From JBFHNV01 sp965365655 (GTDB lineage Bacteria; Pseudomonadota; Gammaproteobacteria; HK1): a DNA stretch of 16,126 nt. The DNA lies in the NCBI GenBank assembly GCA_965365655.1, contig CBDUCN010000094.1, positions 1 through 16,126 on the forward strand. Reading direction: 5' to 3'. Position 1 is the stretch's first letter. Every line of letters starts with the position of its first letter. Both the position numbers and the translations under genes were made by a program. The notes under the pieces were generated by a model. That model saw nothing but the letters and a program-made list of their open reading frames with translations. It ran no database searches and was not told the DNA's origin. Of the stretch, positions 1 to 5,873 are shown one piece after another.

Positions 1-2
1 AC

Positions 3-188
3 GACCGCTTCGTCGGCATGGACTTCCGCGAGCCGCCGCTGGACTTCGTCGGCCTAGCGCGCTCCATGGGCATGCCCGCGACGCGCATCGACAATCCGGC
101 CGACCTCGGCCCCGCGGTGCGCGAGTCGATGGCGAGCGGCGGGCCGTCGCTGCTCGACGTCGCTGTGGCCGACGGCTTCGGGGGGTAG
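3..188 (+). CDS. Thiamine-diphosphate-dependent enzyme, C-terminal end (partial)
   Basis: This frame is open from the left edge and stops at TAG 186-188, giving the last 61 residues of a protein that begins outside the window. The visible part reads DFVGLARSMGMPATRIDNP, then LGPAVRESMASGGPSLLDV. This pattern is typical of the end of the C-terminal, ThDP-binding domain in the acetolactate synthase / benzoylformate decarboxylase superfamily: a helix that places the substrate, then an alpha/beta unit ending in a 'GPSLLDV' strand. The catalytic glutamate and the GDG...N cofactor motif lie upstream and cannot be checked, so the substrate is unknown. It converges on the M20 peptidase gene, and a long inverted repeat begins 2 nt after the stop. 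The family call is fairly secure; decarboxylase versus synthase cannot be decided. Confidence 0.72.
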   Translation, partial: DRFVGMDFREPPLDFVGLARSMGMPATRIDNPADLGPAVRESMASGGPSLLDVAVADGFGG

Positions 189-189
189 G

Positions 190-278
190 AGAACCGGGGA
201 CAGTTCACCTGTTTCCGTTCGCGGCAGGAAGCATTCGAACAGGTACTGCCCGGAAACAGGTGAACTGTCCCCGGTTCT
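190..278. repeat. Long inverted repeat between convergent genes (REP/MITE-like or bidirectional terminator)
   Basis: The arms 190-217 and 251-278 are exact reverse complements over 28 bp. The 33-nt centre pairs further after a 5-nt bulge: GGCAG at 223-227 with CTGCC at 246-250. The element starts 2 nt after the stop of the left gene and ends 3 nt before the stop of the minus-strand M20 gene, so it fills the whole gap between them. The arm core GGGGACAGTTCACCTGTTTC has its only second copy in the other arm. There is no T-tract, so it is not a canonical intrinsic terminator, although the hairpin could stop or protect both transcripts. From memory, GGGGACAG-type palindromes occur scattered in proteobacterial genomes and near REP-associated transposases; that link is inference. 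Confidence 0.85.
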
Positions 279-281
279 GCC

Positions 282-1430
282 CTACTCCAGCCGCTCGAGC
301 AGCTTCACCCAGGTGCGCGCGCGCGGCGCGAGCGACGACACCAGGATGTGCTCGTCCAGCGCGTGCGCGCCGTGGCCGTCGGCGCCCATGCCGTCCAGCG
401 TCGGGATGCCCATCGCGCCGGTGAAGTTGCCGTCGGAGCCACCGCCGGTGAGCGGCGTGTACTGCAGGTCCAGCCCGTGCTCGGCGCTCGCGGCGCGCGC
501 GACCTCGTACAGCGCCTGCGTCGCCTCGCTCATGCCGTACGGCGGGCGGTTCATGCCGCCCTCGATCGTCAGCGTCACGTCCGGGTCGTGCGGGCGCAGC
601 GCGTGGATGCGGCGCTCGAACTCCGCGGCGTCGGCCTCGCTGACGACCCGCATGTCCACCTCGACGCGGCACTCGCGCGGCACCACGTTGACGCCTGTGC
701 CGCCCTCGATCAGCCCGACGTTGAAGGTCACGCCGCGCTCGTAGTCGGTGAGCGCCTCGATGTCGAGGATCTGGCGCGCCATCTCCTTGATCGCGCTGCG
801 CCCGTCCTGGTGGCGCGCGCCCGAGTGCGCCGGGCGGCCGGTGGTCTTGAGCACGAAGCGCCCGACGCCCTTGCGTGCGACCACGATGCGTCCGCCGTCG
901 CGCGCGGGCTCGGTGACCAGCACGTACTTCGCGTTGCGCGCCTCGGCCTCGATGTGCTTGCGCGTGTAGGGGCTGCCCACCTCCTCCTCGGGGATGAACA
1001 TGAACGTGACCGGCAGGTTCGGCAGGCGGTCGAGGCGCGAGAGGTAGCGGTACGACCACAGCGCGAGGTAGGCGCCGGCCTTCATGTCGTAGATGCCGGG
1101 CCCGTACAGCTTGTCGCCCTCGCGGCGGATGCGGTTGTCGCCGTCCCGGGTGCCGACCGGGTGCACCGTGTCGAGGTGGCTGAGCACCAGGATCCCGGGA
1201 CCGGGCGAGCGCCCGTCGACGCGCGCGCGCAGCAGGTCGCCCCAGCCGTCCTCGCCCGGCGTGCGCTCGACGTCCATGCCCATCGCCTCGCACTCGGCCT
1301 GCACGCGGTCCACCATGCGGTTGACCGCGGCCGCATCGTGCGTCGGGCTCTCGATCTCGACCCACTCCTGGATCCCGCGGGCGATGGCCTCGCCGTCGAT
1401 CTCGGGCTCGTTGGGCTTGCTCGCGGGCAT
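282..1430 (-). CDS. M20 family zinc metallopeptidase (glutamate carboxypeptidase / CPG2-like)
   Basis: 382 residues, the usual length for a two-domain M20 exopeptidase. The co-catalytic dizinc site is complete: SHLDTVHP with His85 and Asp87, YDMKAG with bridging Asp115, PEEEVGS with general base Glu149 and ligand Glu150, TEP with Glu174, and GAHALDEH with His356. The dimerisation (lid) domain lies at about residues 187-295 and includes GRPAHSGARHQDGRSA. No signal peptide is visible, so it is probably cytoplasmic. Known members hydrolyse C-terminal glutamate, dipeptides or N-acyl amino acids; the substrate here is not predictable. The ATG at 1430 is preceded by GGAG about 9 nt upstream. The gene stands alone between convergent and same-strand neighbours. 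The 142 bp up to the BTAD gene stop probably hold its promoter, but no clear boxes were seen. Confidence 0.93.
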   Translation of the reverse strand: MPASKPNEPEIDGEAIARGIQEWVEIESPTHDAAAVNRMVDRVQAECEAMGMDVERTPGEDGWGDLLRARVDGRSPGPGILVLSHLDTVHPVGTRDGDNRIRREGDKLYGPGIYDMKAGAYLALWSYRYLSRLDRLPNLPVTFMFIPEEEVGSPYTRKHIEAEARNAKYVLVTEPARDGGRIVVARKGVGRFVLKTTGRPAHSGARHQDGRSAIKEMARQILDIEALTDYERGVTFNVGLIEGGTGVNVVPRECRVEVDMRVVSEADAAEFERRIHALRPHDPDVTLTIEGGMNRPPYGMSEATQALYEVARAASAEHGLDLQYTPLTGGGSDGNFTGAMGIPTLDGMGADGHGAHALDEHILVSSLAPRARTWVKLLERLE

Positions 1431-1572
1431 GGGGCGCTCTCCGGGTGGCTGCGGCGGTCAGATGCAGGCGCGAGGGTACCGGGGGCGGCGGCGTGCGGCC
1501 ACGGCTGTGCGCCGCGCCGGTGCGCCGCCTGCGAGGACGCCCGGGAACCGATCGCCGTCGGCGCGCGCGCCG

Positions 1573-3549
1573 TCAGTCCACGACCACGCCCGCGGCGCGC
1601 AGGGGCCGCTCCAGCGCCAGCCGGTCGCGCTCGAGCCGCAGCGGCGCGCGCCTGCGCAGGAACGCCGACGTGAGGATTCCCCGCTTCGCGACGAGCCGCT
1701 CGGCGTCGCGGCGGGCCTCCGCGGTCCACCCGAGGCGCTGCTGCGCCGCGACCAGCAGCAGCTCGCTGATGAACCACGTCGAGTGCAGCTGCAGCGACAA
1801 CCTGGCGTGGTCCACGCACGCGCGGTCGTCGTTCAGGAAGTAGCAGGTCTGCGCGCGGATGCACGCGTAGTAGCCGCTGAAGGGATCGTCGGGGCTGATG
1901 CGATCCATCTCGGCGACGAACGCCTGCGCCTCTGGTGCCCGCCCGGCCCGCGTGAGGCAGTGCATCAGGTGGTTGTACGCGACCGGGAAGGACGGGTTGA
2001 GCGCGATCGACCGCCTCAGGCACTGCTCGGACGTGTCGTAGTCGTCCAGGCGCAGGTGCGTCGCGCCGCGCACCATGTGCGCGAGGTAGTCGCCACTGTC
2101 GAGCGCGATCGCGCGATCGCACGCATCGATGCTCTCGTGCAGCACGCGGTCGTCGCGCCCCTGGGTGACGAAGCGGTAGTAGAGCGTCCACGCCAGCACG
2201 GCGTGACCCAGTGCGTTCTGAGGCGCGCGGCGGATGGCCTCTCGCGCGAGCTCGACGGCCTCGTTCAGCGACTCCTCGAGCGAGGCGAGCGTGCCCTGGT
2301 AGGCGAGGCAGCGTGCGCGCACCGCGAGCTTCCACGCCTCGACGTCCGCCGGCGGCACGCGCTCGACGAGTCGCGCCTCGTGGCGCAGCACCTCGGGCTC
2401 GACCAGGCTCGCGACCTTTCGCGCGAGCCTGGTCTGCTCCTCGAACACGTCATCGGCGCGGCAGTGGACCGTCTCCGTCCACAGCTGCTCGCCGCGCGAG
2501 GTCTCGCTGAGCGACAGGCGCAGCGTGATGCCGTCGCGCAGCTCGCGCAGCGTCCCCTCGAGCACGTAGCGCACGCCAAGCTCGCGTGCGAGATCCTCGG
2601 GCGCGACGGCCTTGTGCCGGTAGGTGAGCGCCTTCAGCGCCGAGATCACGTAGAACCAGCGATACGGCGCCAGCGCCGCGACCAGCTCCTCGAACAGGCC
2701 CACGGCGAGCCAGTCCTGGTCGGCCGCCGGCGCGGGCAGCCGGCGCAGCGGCAGCACGACAAGCCCCGGCACCCGGGGTGCACGGGTGTCGTCTGCCTCG
2801 GGGGCGCCTGTCGGTGTCACGGCGTACTCGCCGCCATCCTTGATCGCCCGGTACAGGCGTACGGTCTCGTCGGCCGGGCGCGTGTCCAGCTCCTCGCGCA
2901 GCAGCGCCTCGAGCTGGTGATACTGGCGCAGGGCCTCGCTGCGCTCTCCGCGACCGTGCAGCGAGCGCATCAGCAGGTGATGGCCGGCCTCGTGCAACGG
3001 ATCGACTGCGAGGATGCGGCGCGCGGCGGCGCACGCATCGCTCCACTCCCTGCGCGCGATCCGGTCGCCACACAGCCGCTCGAGCAGCCTGCACGCCTGC
3101 TCGTCGAGGCGCAGCCGCTCGGCGTCCAGCCACTGCTGGAACGGCGTGTCCGGAAGGTCGAGATCGTGCAGCAGGCGGCCGCGGCGCAGCGACACCGCCT
3201 CGCGCACCGACTCCAGGGAGTCGCTCGCGCCGAGTCGCTCGAAGCGGCGCACGTCGACGTCGATGCCGTCGAGGTCGATGGCCACCGTGCGCCGGCGGTC
3301 GGCGGGCAGCACGCAGCCGTTCCCGTTCAGCGTCCTGCGCAGCGTGACCAGGCTCTGGCGCAGGCTCTTGCGCGCCTGGCCCTCGCTGCGGTCGGGCCAC
3401 AGCAGCTCTGCGAGCCGGGCGCGGTCGACCGGCTCGCCCAACAGCGCCAGGTACGCGAGCAGCGCGCGGTCCTTGCGGGCGTCAGGCAGCACCGAATGCC
3501 CGCCCTCGCCGGCGAGCTCGAACGGACCCAGCAGCCTCAGAAAGAGCAT
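1573..3549 (-). CDS. BTAD-type transcriptional regulator: winged helix + BTAD + TolB/FlgO-like domain + TPRs
   Basis: 658 residues. Residues 1-95 look like an OmpR/PhoB-type winged helix, starting LFLRLLGPFEL and containing RKDRALLAYLAL and ELLWPDRSEGQARKSLRQSL. Residues 98-235 match the bacterial transcriptional activator domain, a helical TPR-like module (PFQQWLDAERLRLDEQ, AVDPLHEAGHHLLMRSLHGR, ALRQYHQLEALLREEL). Residues 260-395 resemble the TolB N-terminal / FlgO-like module attached to CadC- and adenylate-cyclase-type regulators (LVVLPLRRLP, YVLEGTLRELRDGITLRLSL). About 400-640 is TPR solenoid (IALDSGDYLAHMVRGATHLR and similar). No receiver domain or transmembrane segment is seen, so the input is probably a ligand or protein partner. 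ATG 3549 is chosen because GAGGAGG sits 9 nt upstream and homology begins there; the frame runs open far upstream in arginine/proline-rich sequence that is not protein-like. It is divergent from a 77-aa gene. Confidence 0.88.
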   Translation of the reverse strand: MLFLRLLGPFELAGEGGHSVLPDARKDRALLAYLALLGEPVDRARLAELLWPDRSEGQARKSLRQSLVTLRRTLNGNGCVLPADRRRTVAIDLDGIDVDVRRFERLGASDSLESVREAVSLRRGRLLHDLDLPDTPFQQWLDAERLRLDEQACRLLERLCGDRIARREWSDACAAARRILAVDPLHEAGHHLLMRSLHGRGERSEALRQYHQLEALLREELDTRPADETVRLYRAIKDGGEYAVTPTGAPEADDTRAPRVPGLVVLPLRRLPAPAADQDWLAVGLFEELVAALAPYRWFYVISALKALTYRHKAVAPEDLARELGVRYVLEGTLRELRDGITLRLSLSETSRGEQLWTETVHCRADDVFEEQTRLARKVASLVEPEVLRHEARLVERVPPADVEAWKLAVRARCLAYQGTLASLEESLNEAVELAREAIRRAPQNALGHAVLAWTLYYRFVTQGRDDRVLHESIDACDRAIALDSGDYLAHMVRGATHLRLDDYDTSEQCLRRSIALNPSFPVAYNHLMHCLTRAGRAPEAQAFVAEMDRISPDDPFSGYYACIRAQTCYFLNDDRACVDHARLSLQLHSTWFISELLLVAAQQRLGWTAEARRDAERLVAKRGILTSAFLRRRAPLRLERDRLALERPLRAAGVVVD

Positions 3550-3591
3550 CGCGGTGTGCCTCCTCAGGGAGTCCCGGACCGCGTGGATTCG

Positions 3592-3597
3592 AGCATA
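3592..3597 (-). promoter_or_regulatory. Possible -10 element for the BTAD regulator
   Basis: Read on the minus strand this is TATGCT, a 4/6 match to the sigma70 -10 box, 43 nt upstream of the regulator ATG. No convincing -35 box lies at the right distance. A 6-bp inverted repeat (GAAGCG 3603-3608, CGCTTC 3614-3619) occupies the spacer, and the phased heptamers begin about 40 bp further upstream, which would suit an activator that recruits polymerase to a promoter with a poor -35. This is a weak, inferred call. Confidence 0.3.
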
Positions 3598-3636
3598 CGC
3601 CCGAAGCGCCGTCCGCTTCAGCCCCGGAATCGCCAG

Positions 3637-3665
3637 TTGTCGCATTTTTGCCGCGCGTTTGGCGC
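3637..3665. promoter_or_regulatory. Three phased TTGNCGC heptamers: candidate BTAD/SARP operator
   Basis: TTGTCGC (3637-3643), TTGCCGC (3648-3654) and TTGGCGC (3659-3665) are direct repeats separated by exactly 4 bp, an 11-bp period of about one helical turn. They lie in the 215-bp gap between the BTAD regulator and the divergent 77-aa gene. SARP regulators, which share the winged-helix plus BTAD arrangement, are known to bind tandem heptamers with 11-bp spacing near target promoters. The repeats are seen directly. Assigning them to the adjacent regulator is inference. They lie 88 bp upstream of the regulator start and 100 bp upstream of the small-gene start, so either or both promoters could be controlled. 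Confidence 0.5.
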
Positions 3666-3764
3666 GGCCGGCGCCGGGGCGTTGGCCCGTGTCCCCTACG
3701 GTCGTTCGCGAGGCCGGACGGGCGCCCGTGTCCGAGGGCCGTCGGCGCGAAGGAGGTGAAGACG

Positions 3765-3998
3765 ATGACGACCGTGACGAGCTTGCACGACCTCCCCGGC
3801 GACCGCGCGCGTCGCCGGACCGTGCGCGGCCTGCTGGCCCGTGTGTGGGTGCTGCTCGCGGCGCCCGTGGCATCGCGACCGCCATCGCTCGACGCGGCGG
3901 TGCGAACGGCTGCGGACGTCGCCGGACGTGCTTCACGGGGTCCGGCAGACTCCGTCGCGCTGAGTCTGCTGGAGCGGACGACGCTCGAGCGATGGTGA
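3765..3998 (+). CDS. Small uncharacterised protein divergent from the BTAD regulator
   Basis: 77 residues. The ATG at 3765 is preceded by AAGGAGGTGA (3750-3759), almost a perfect anti-Shine-Dalgarno match, with 5 nt between it and the ATG. This is the strongest ribosome-binding site in the window. The N-terminal third is basic (GDRARRRTVRGLLARVW) and leads into a short hydrophobic stretch at residues 28-36 (WVLLAAPVA). The rest is alanine-rich and probably helical, ending SLLERTTLERW. The hydrophobic run is too short and too proline-interrupted for a confident transmembrane or signal segment. No family is recognised. Its divergent position beside the BTAD gene, across the phased repeats, suggests it is a target of that regulator. 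Composition is arginine/alanine-rich, so the call rests mainly on the ribosome-binding site. Confidence 0.6.
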   Translation: MTTVTSLHDLPGDRARRRTVRGLLARVWVLLAAPVASRPPSLDAAVRTAADVAGRASRGPADSVALSLLERTTLERW

Positions 3999-4344
3999 GC
4001 CCGGGTCGTGGTCGCCCCGGCGCGGAAGTGCGGGTCGGGGCGGGTGTGAACCCGCCCTCAGCGGTCGCGGTCGGGGTGTCCGTGCACGCACGCACCTCGG
4101 CGAGCCCTGGCTTCTCGTCAGCGGTGAGCCGCTCCTGACGCCACGCGGCGTCGCACCCGGTCACCGTGCGGCAGAGGCGCTCGGCCTCCGCCGTCCCCCA
4201 GGCGTGGTGTGCGTCGCGCGTGACGTCCACGCCCGGCCGGGTCTCTCGCAATGCTTGGCAGTCCGGCGCGGCGGAGTATGATCCGCCGCCCCCAGGCCGC
4301 GCGCCCGTCGGCGCCGGCATCGCGAGGAAGGAGACCCTCAGACA
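3999..4344. other. Intergenic region upstream of tctC
   Basis: These 346 bp separate the 77-aa gene from tctC. The right part holds the tctC promoter and ribosome-binding site. A 48-codon plus-strand ORF starting at 3992 and overlapping the previous stop has no Shine-Dalgarno and low-complexity composition, so it is not called. On the minus strand, about 4070-4250 reads as plausible protein with GC-rich third positions but without a proper start or stop (see findings). No terminator with a T-tract was seen after the 77-aa gene. Confidence 0.6.
4255..4282 (+). promoter_or_regulatory. Sigma70-like promoter of the tctCBA operon
   Basis: TTGGCA at 4255-4260 (5/6 to TTGACA) and TATGAT at 4277-4282 (5/6 to TATAAT) are separated by 16 bp. 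Transcription would start near 4289, giving a leader of about 55 nt before the tctC ATG. A good ribosome-binding site, AGGAAGGAG (4325-4333), lies 11 nt before the ATG. This is the best promoter match noticed in the window, standing out in very GC-rich sequence. Confidence 0.65.
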
Positions 4345-5313
4345 ATGAAAGCAAGATCCATCATCCGTGCCCTCGGCGCGGCCGCCGTCATCGCCGGCCT
4401 CGCCCCCGCCGCGGCGCTCGCCGCGGACATCCCCTGCAGCACCGCGCGCCTGATCGTGCCGTGGAAGCCGGGCGGCGATACCGACCTCGTGTTCCGCATC
4501 GTGCTCGACGCGGTGAACTCGAGCGGCTTCAAGCCGACGCTGCAGCAGGTCAGCATCAGCGGCCAGAGCGGCAACAAGGGCGCCAAGGAGGTGAAGGACG
4601 CGAAGCCGGACGGCTGCACGCTGCTCGCGATTCACGAGAGCCAGATCACCACCTACCTGGCCGGACGCGCGGACTTCACCTGGGACGCGTTCGAGCCGGT
4701 CTCGCTGCTCACCTACACGCCCTCGGTCATCGGCTCCCACGCCGACGTGCCCTACGACGACATGGCGGGGCTCATCGCGTTCGCGAAGAAGAACCCGGGC
4801 GCCGTCAAGGTGGGCGTCACCACCGGTTCCACCAGCCAGTTCGTGAACCTCCTCATCGAGGAGGCCACCGGCACCGAGTTCAAGTACGTGCCGTACGAGG
4901 GAACCCGTGACCGCCTGACCGCGCTGCTGACGAAGACCATCGACATCGGCGAGATGAACATCCTCACCGCGAAGCAGTACATCACCGAGGGCACGATGAA
5001 GGCGCTCGGCATCGCGACCGAGGAGCGTGACCCGATCCTGCCGGACCTCAAGACCCTCAAGGAGCAGGGCATCGACGTGGTGTACGGCCTGAACCGCGGC
5101 GTGGTCGCGCCGAAGGGCACCCCGGCCGACGTGATCGCGCACTACGCGGCCGCGTTCGAGGCGGCGATGAAGTCCGAGAAGGTCAAGAAGGCGCTCGACG
5201 AGAAGGGCACCTGGATCGTCTACAAGGGCCCGGACGAGTATCGCGCGTTCTTCGAGAAGTCCTACGCGGACAGCGAGAAGGTCGCGATCAAGATCGGCAT
5301 GTACAAGAAGTAG
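4345..5313 (+). CDS. tctC: Tripartite tricarboxylate transporter periplasmic solute-binding protein (TctC/Bug family)
   Basis: 322 residues, normal for the family. A Sec signal peptide covers residues 1-26: basic n-region MKARSIIR, hydrophobic core, and cleavage after AALA before ADIP. The mature protein begins with the family hallmark RLIVPWKPGGDTDLVFR and continues with SGQSGNKGAKEV, KPDGCTLL, VGVTTGSTSQFVN, FKYVPYEGT and GVVAPKGTP, all typical of Bug-type binding proteins that close around small carboxylates with two ordered waters. It should capture a di- or tricarboxylate, or another small acid, in the periplasm and deliver it to TctA/TctB. The ligand cannot be read from sequence. It is the first gene of the operon, behind a strong promoter, and a stable hairpin follows its stop. 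That fits the need for excess binding protein over membrane subunits. Confidence 0.94.
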   Translation: MKARSIIRALGAAAVIAGLAPAAALAADIPCSTARLIVPWKPGGDTDLVFRIVLDAVNSSGFKPTLQQVSISGQSGNKGAKEVKDAKPDGCTLLAIHESQITTYLAGRADFTWDAFEPVSLLTYTPSVIGSHADVPYDDMAGLIAFAKKNPGAVKVGVTTGSTSQFVNLLIEEATGTEFKYVPYEGTRDRLTALLTKTIDIGEMNILTAKQYITEGTMKALGIATEERDPILPDLKTLKEQGIDVVYGLNRGVVAPKGTPADVIAHYAAAFEAAMKSEKVKKALDEKGTWIVYKGPDEYRAFFEKSYADSEKVAIKIGMYKK

Positions 5314-5328
5314 CAGCGAATCGGATCG

Positions 5329-5359
5329 CCTGCCGGGGCGGCGTCGCCGCCCCGGCAGG
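5329..5359 (+). promoter_or_regulatory. Perfect 14-bp hairpin between tctC and tctB
   Basis: CCTGCCGGGGCGGC (5329-5342) and its exact reverse complement (5346-5359) are separated by only GTC. The stem lies 15 nt after the tctC stop and 14 nt before the tctB GTG start. No T-tract follows, so read-through is expected. It probably acts as an mRNA 3'-end stabiliser or attenuator that raises TctC relative to TctB/TctA. The only Shine-Dalgarno-like bases for tctB (AGGA, 5357-5360) overlap the 3' edge of the stem, so the stem may also restrain tctB translation. These roles are inferred. Confidence 0.7.
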
Positions 5360-5373
5360 ACCGCAGCACCGCC

Positions 5374-5856
5374 GTGTCACGCATCAATCCCGACGTCGTC
5401 ATCGCGCTCGCGCTCATGGTGCTGAGCGCGGCGCTGTTCGCCGACACCTTCAGCTACCAGAAGGTGCACCTGTCCATCATCGGCGCCAAGCTGTGGCCGC
5501 GCATCGTGCTGGTCGCGCTGTTCGTCGCGAGCGCGGTGTTCCTGGTGCGCTCGCTGGCGCGCGCACCGCAGGCGCGCGGCGAGCGCTGGACGCTCTCGCG
5601 CTGGCTCGCCGAGAACCGCAACGTGATCGCCGTCTTCGCGCTGTACGTGCTCTTCCTGGTCACCCTGCCGTGGCTCGGGATGCTGCTCGGCGGCATCGCG
5701 TTCGTGTTCGCGGTGCAGACGGTCATCGGGCTCGGCGGCGCCCGCGCCCACCTGATCCACGCGGCGATCGCCGTGGGCGCGGTCGGCGGCATGTGGGCCG
5801 TGTTCACCTACGCGCTCGGCGTCGTGCTGCCCGAGGGCCAGATCCTCCCGCGCTGA
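5374..5856 (+). CDS. tctB: Tripartite tricarboxylate transporter small membrane subunit (TctB)
   Basis: 160 residues with the four hydrophobic segments expected of TctB, at about 7-24, 43-59, 83-118 (probably one long or two closely packed segments) and 126-151. The closing FTYALGVVLPEG is the usual end of the family. TctB is the poorly conserved small inner-membrane partner of TctA; identity rests on topology, the C-terminal motif and position between tctC and tctA. The GTG at 5374 is chosen because it begins SRINPDVVIAL just before the first membrane segment and no better ATG exists upstream. Its ribosome-binding site is weak and touches the upstream hairpin. It ends 17 nt before tctA. Confidence 0.9.
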   Translation: MSRINPDVVIALALMVLSAALFADTFSYQKVHLSIIGAKLWPRIVLVALFVASAVFLVRSLARAPQARGERWTLSRWLAENRNVIAVFALYVLFLVTLPWLGMLLGGIAFVFAVQTVIGLGGARAHLIHAAIAVGAVGGMWAVFTYALGVVLPEGQILPR

Positions 5857-5873
5857 CGGGGAGAACCGCGACC

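Noticed and set aside
348..1673. Long plus-strand frame opposite the M20 peptidase
   Set aside because: Composition is arginine/alanine/valine/histidine repeats typical of the antisense of GC-rich coding DNA; the minus strand has full catalytic motifs.
1093..3759. 888-codon plus-strand frame opposite the BTAD regulator
   Set aside because: No domain recognised and low-complexity content; the minus strand encodes a coherent multi-domain protein with a strong ribosome-binding site.
3992..4138. 48-codon plus-strand ORF overlapping the 77-aa gene stop
   Set aside because: No Shine-Dalgarno and glycine/valine/alanine-biased composition; coupling through ATGGTGA is possible but unsupported.
3550..5142. 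Upstream extension of the BTAD regulator
   Set aside because: The frame is open but its content is arginine/proline/serine-rich and crosses tctC; GAGGAGG before 3549 fixes the start.
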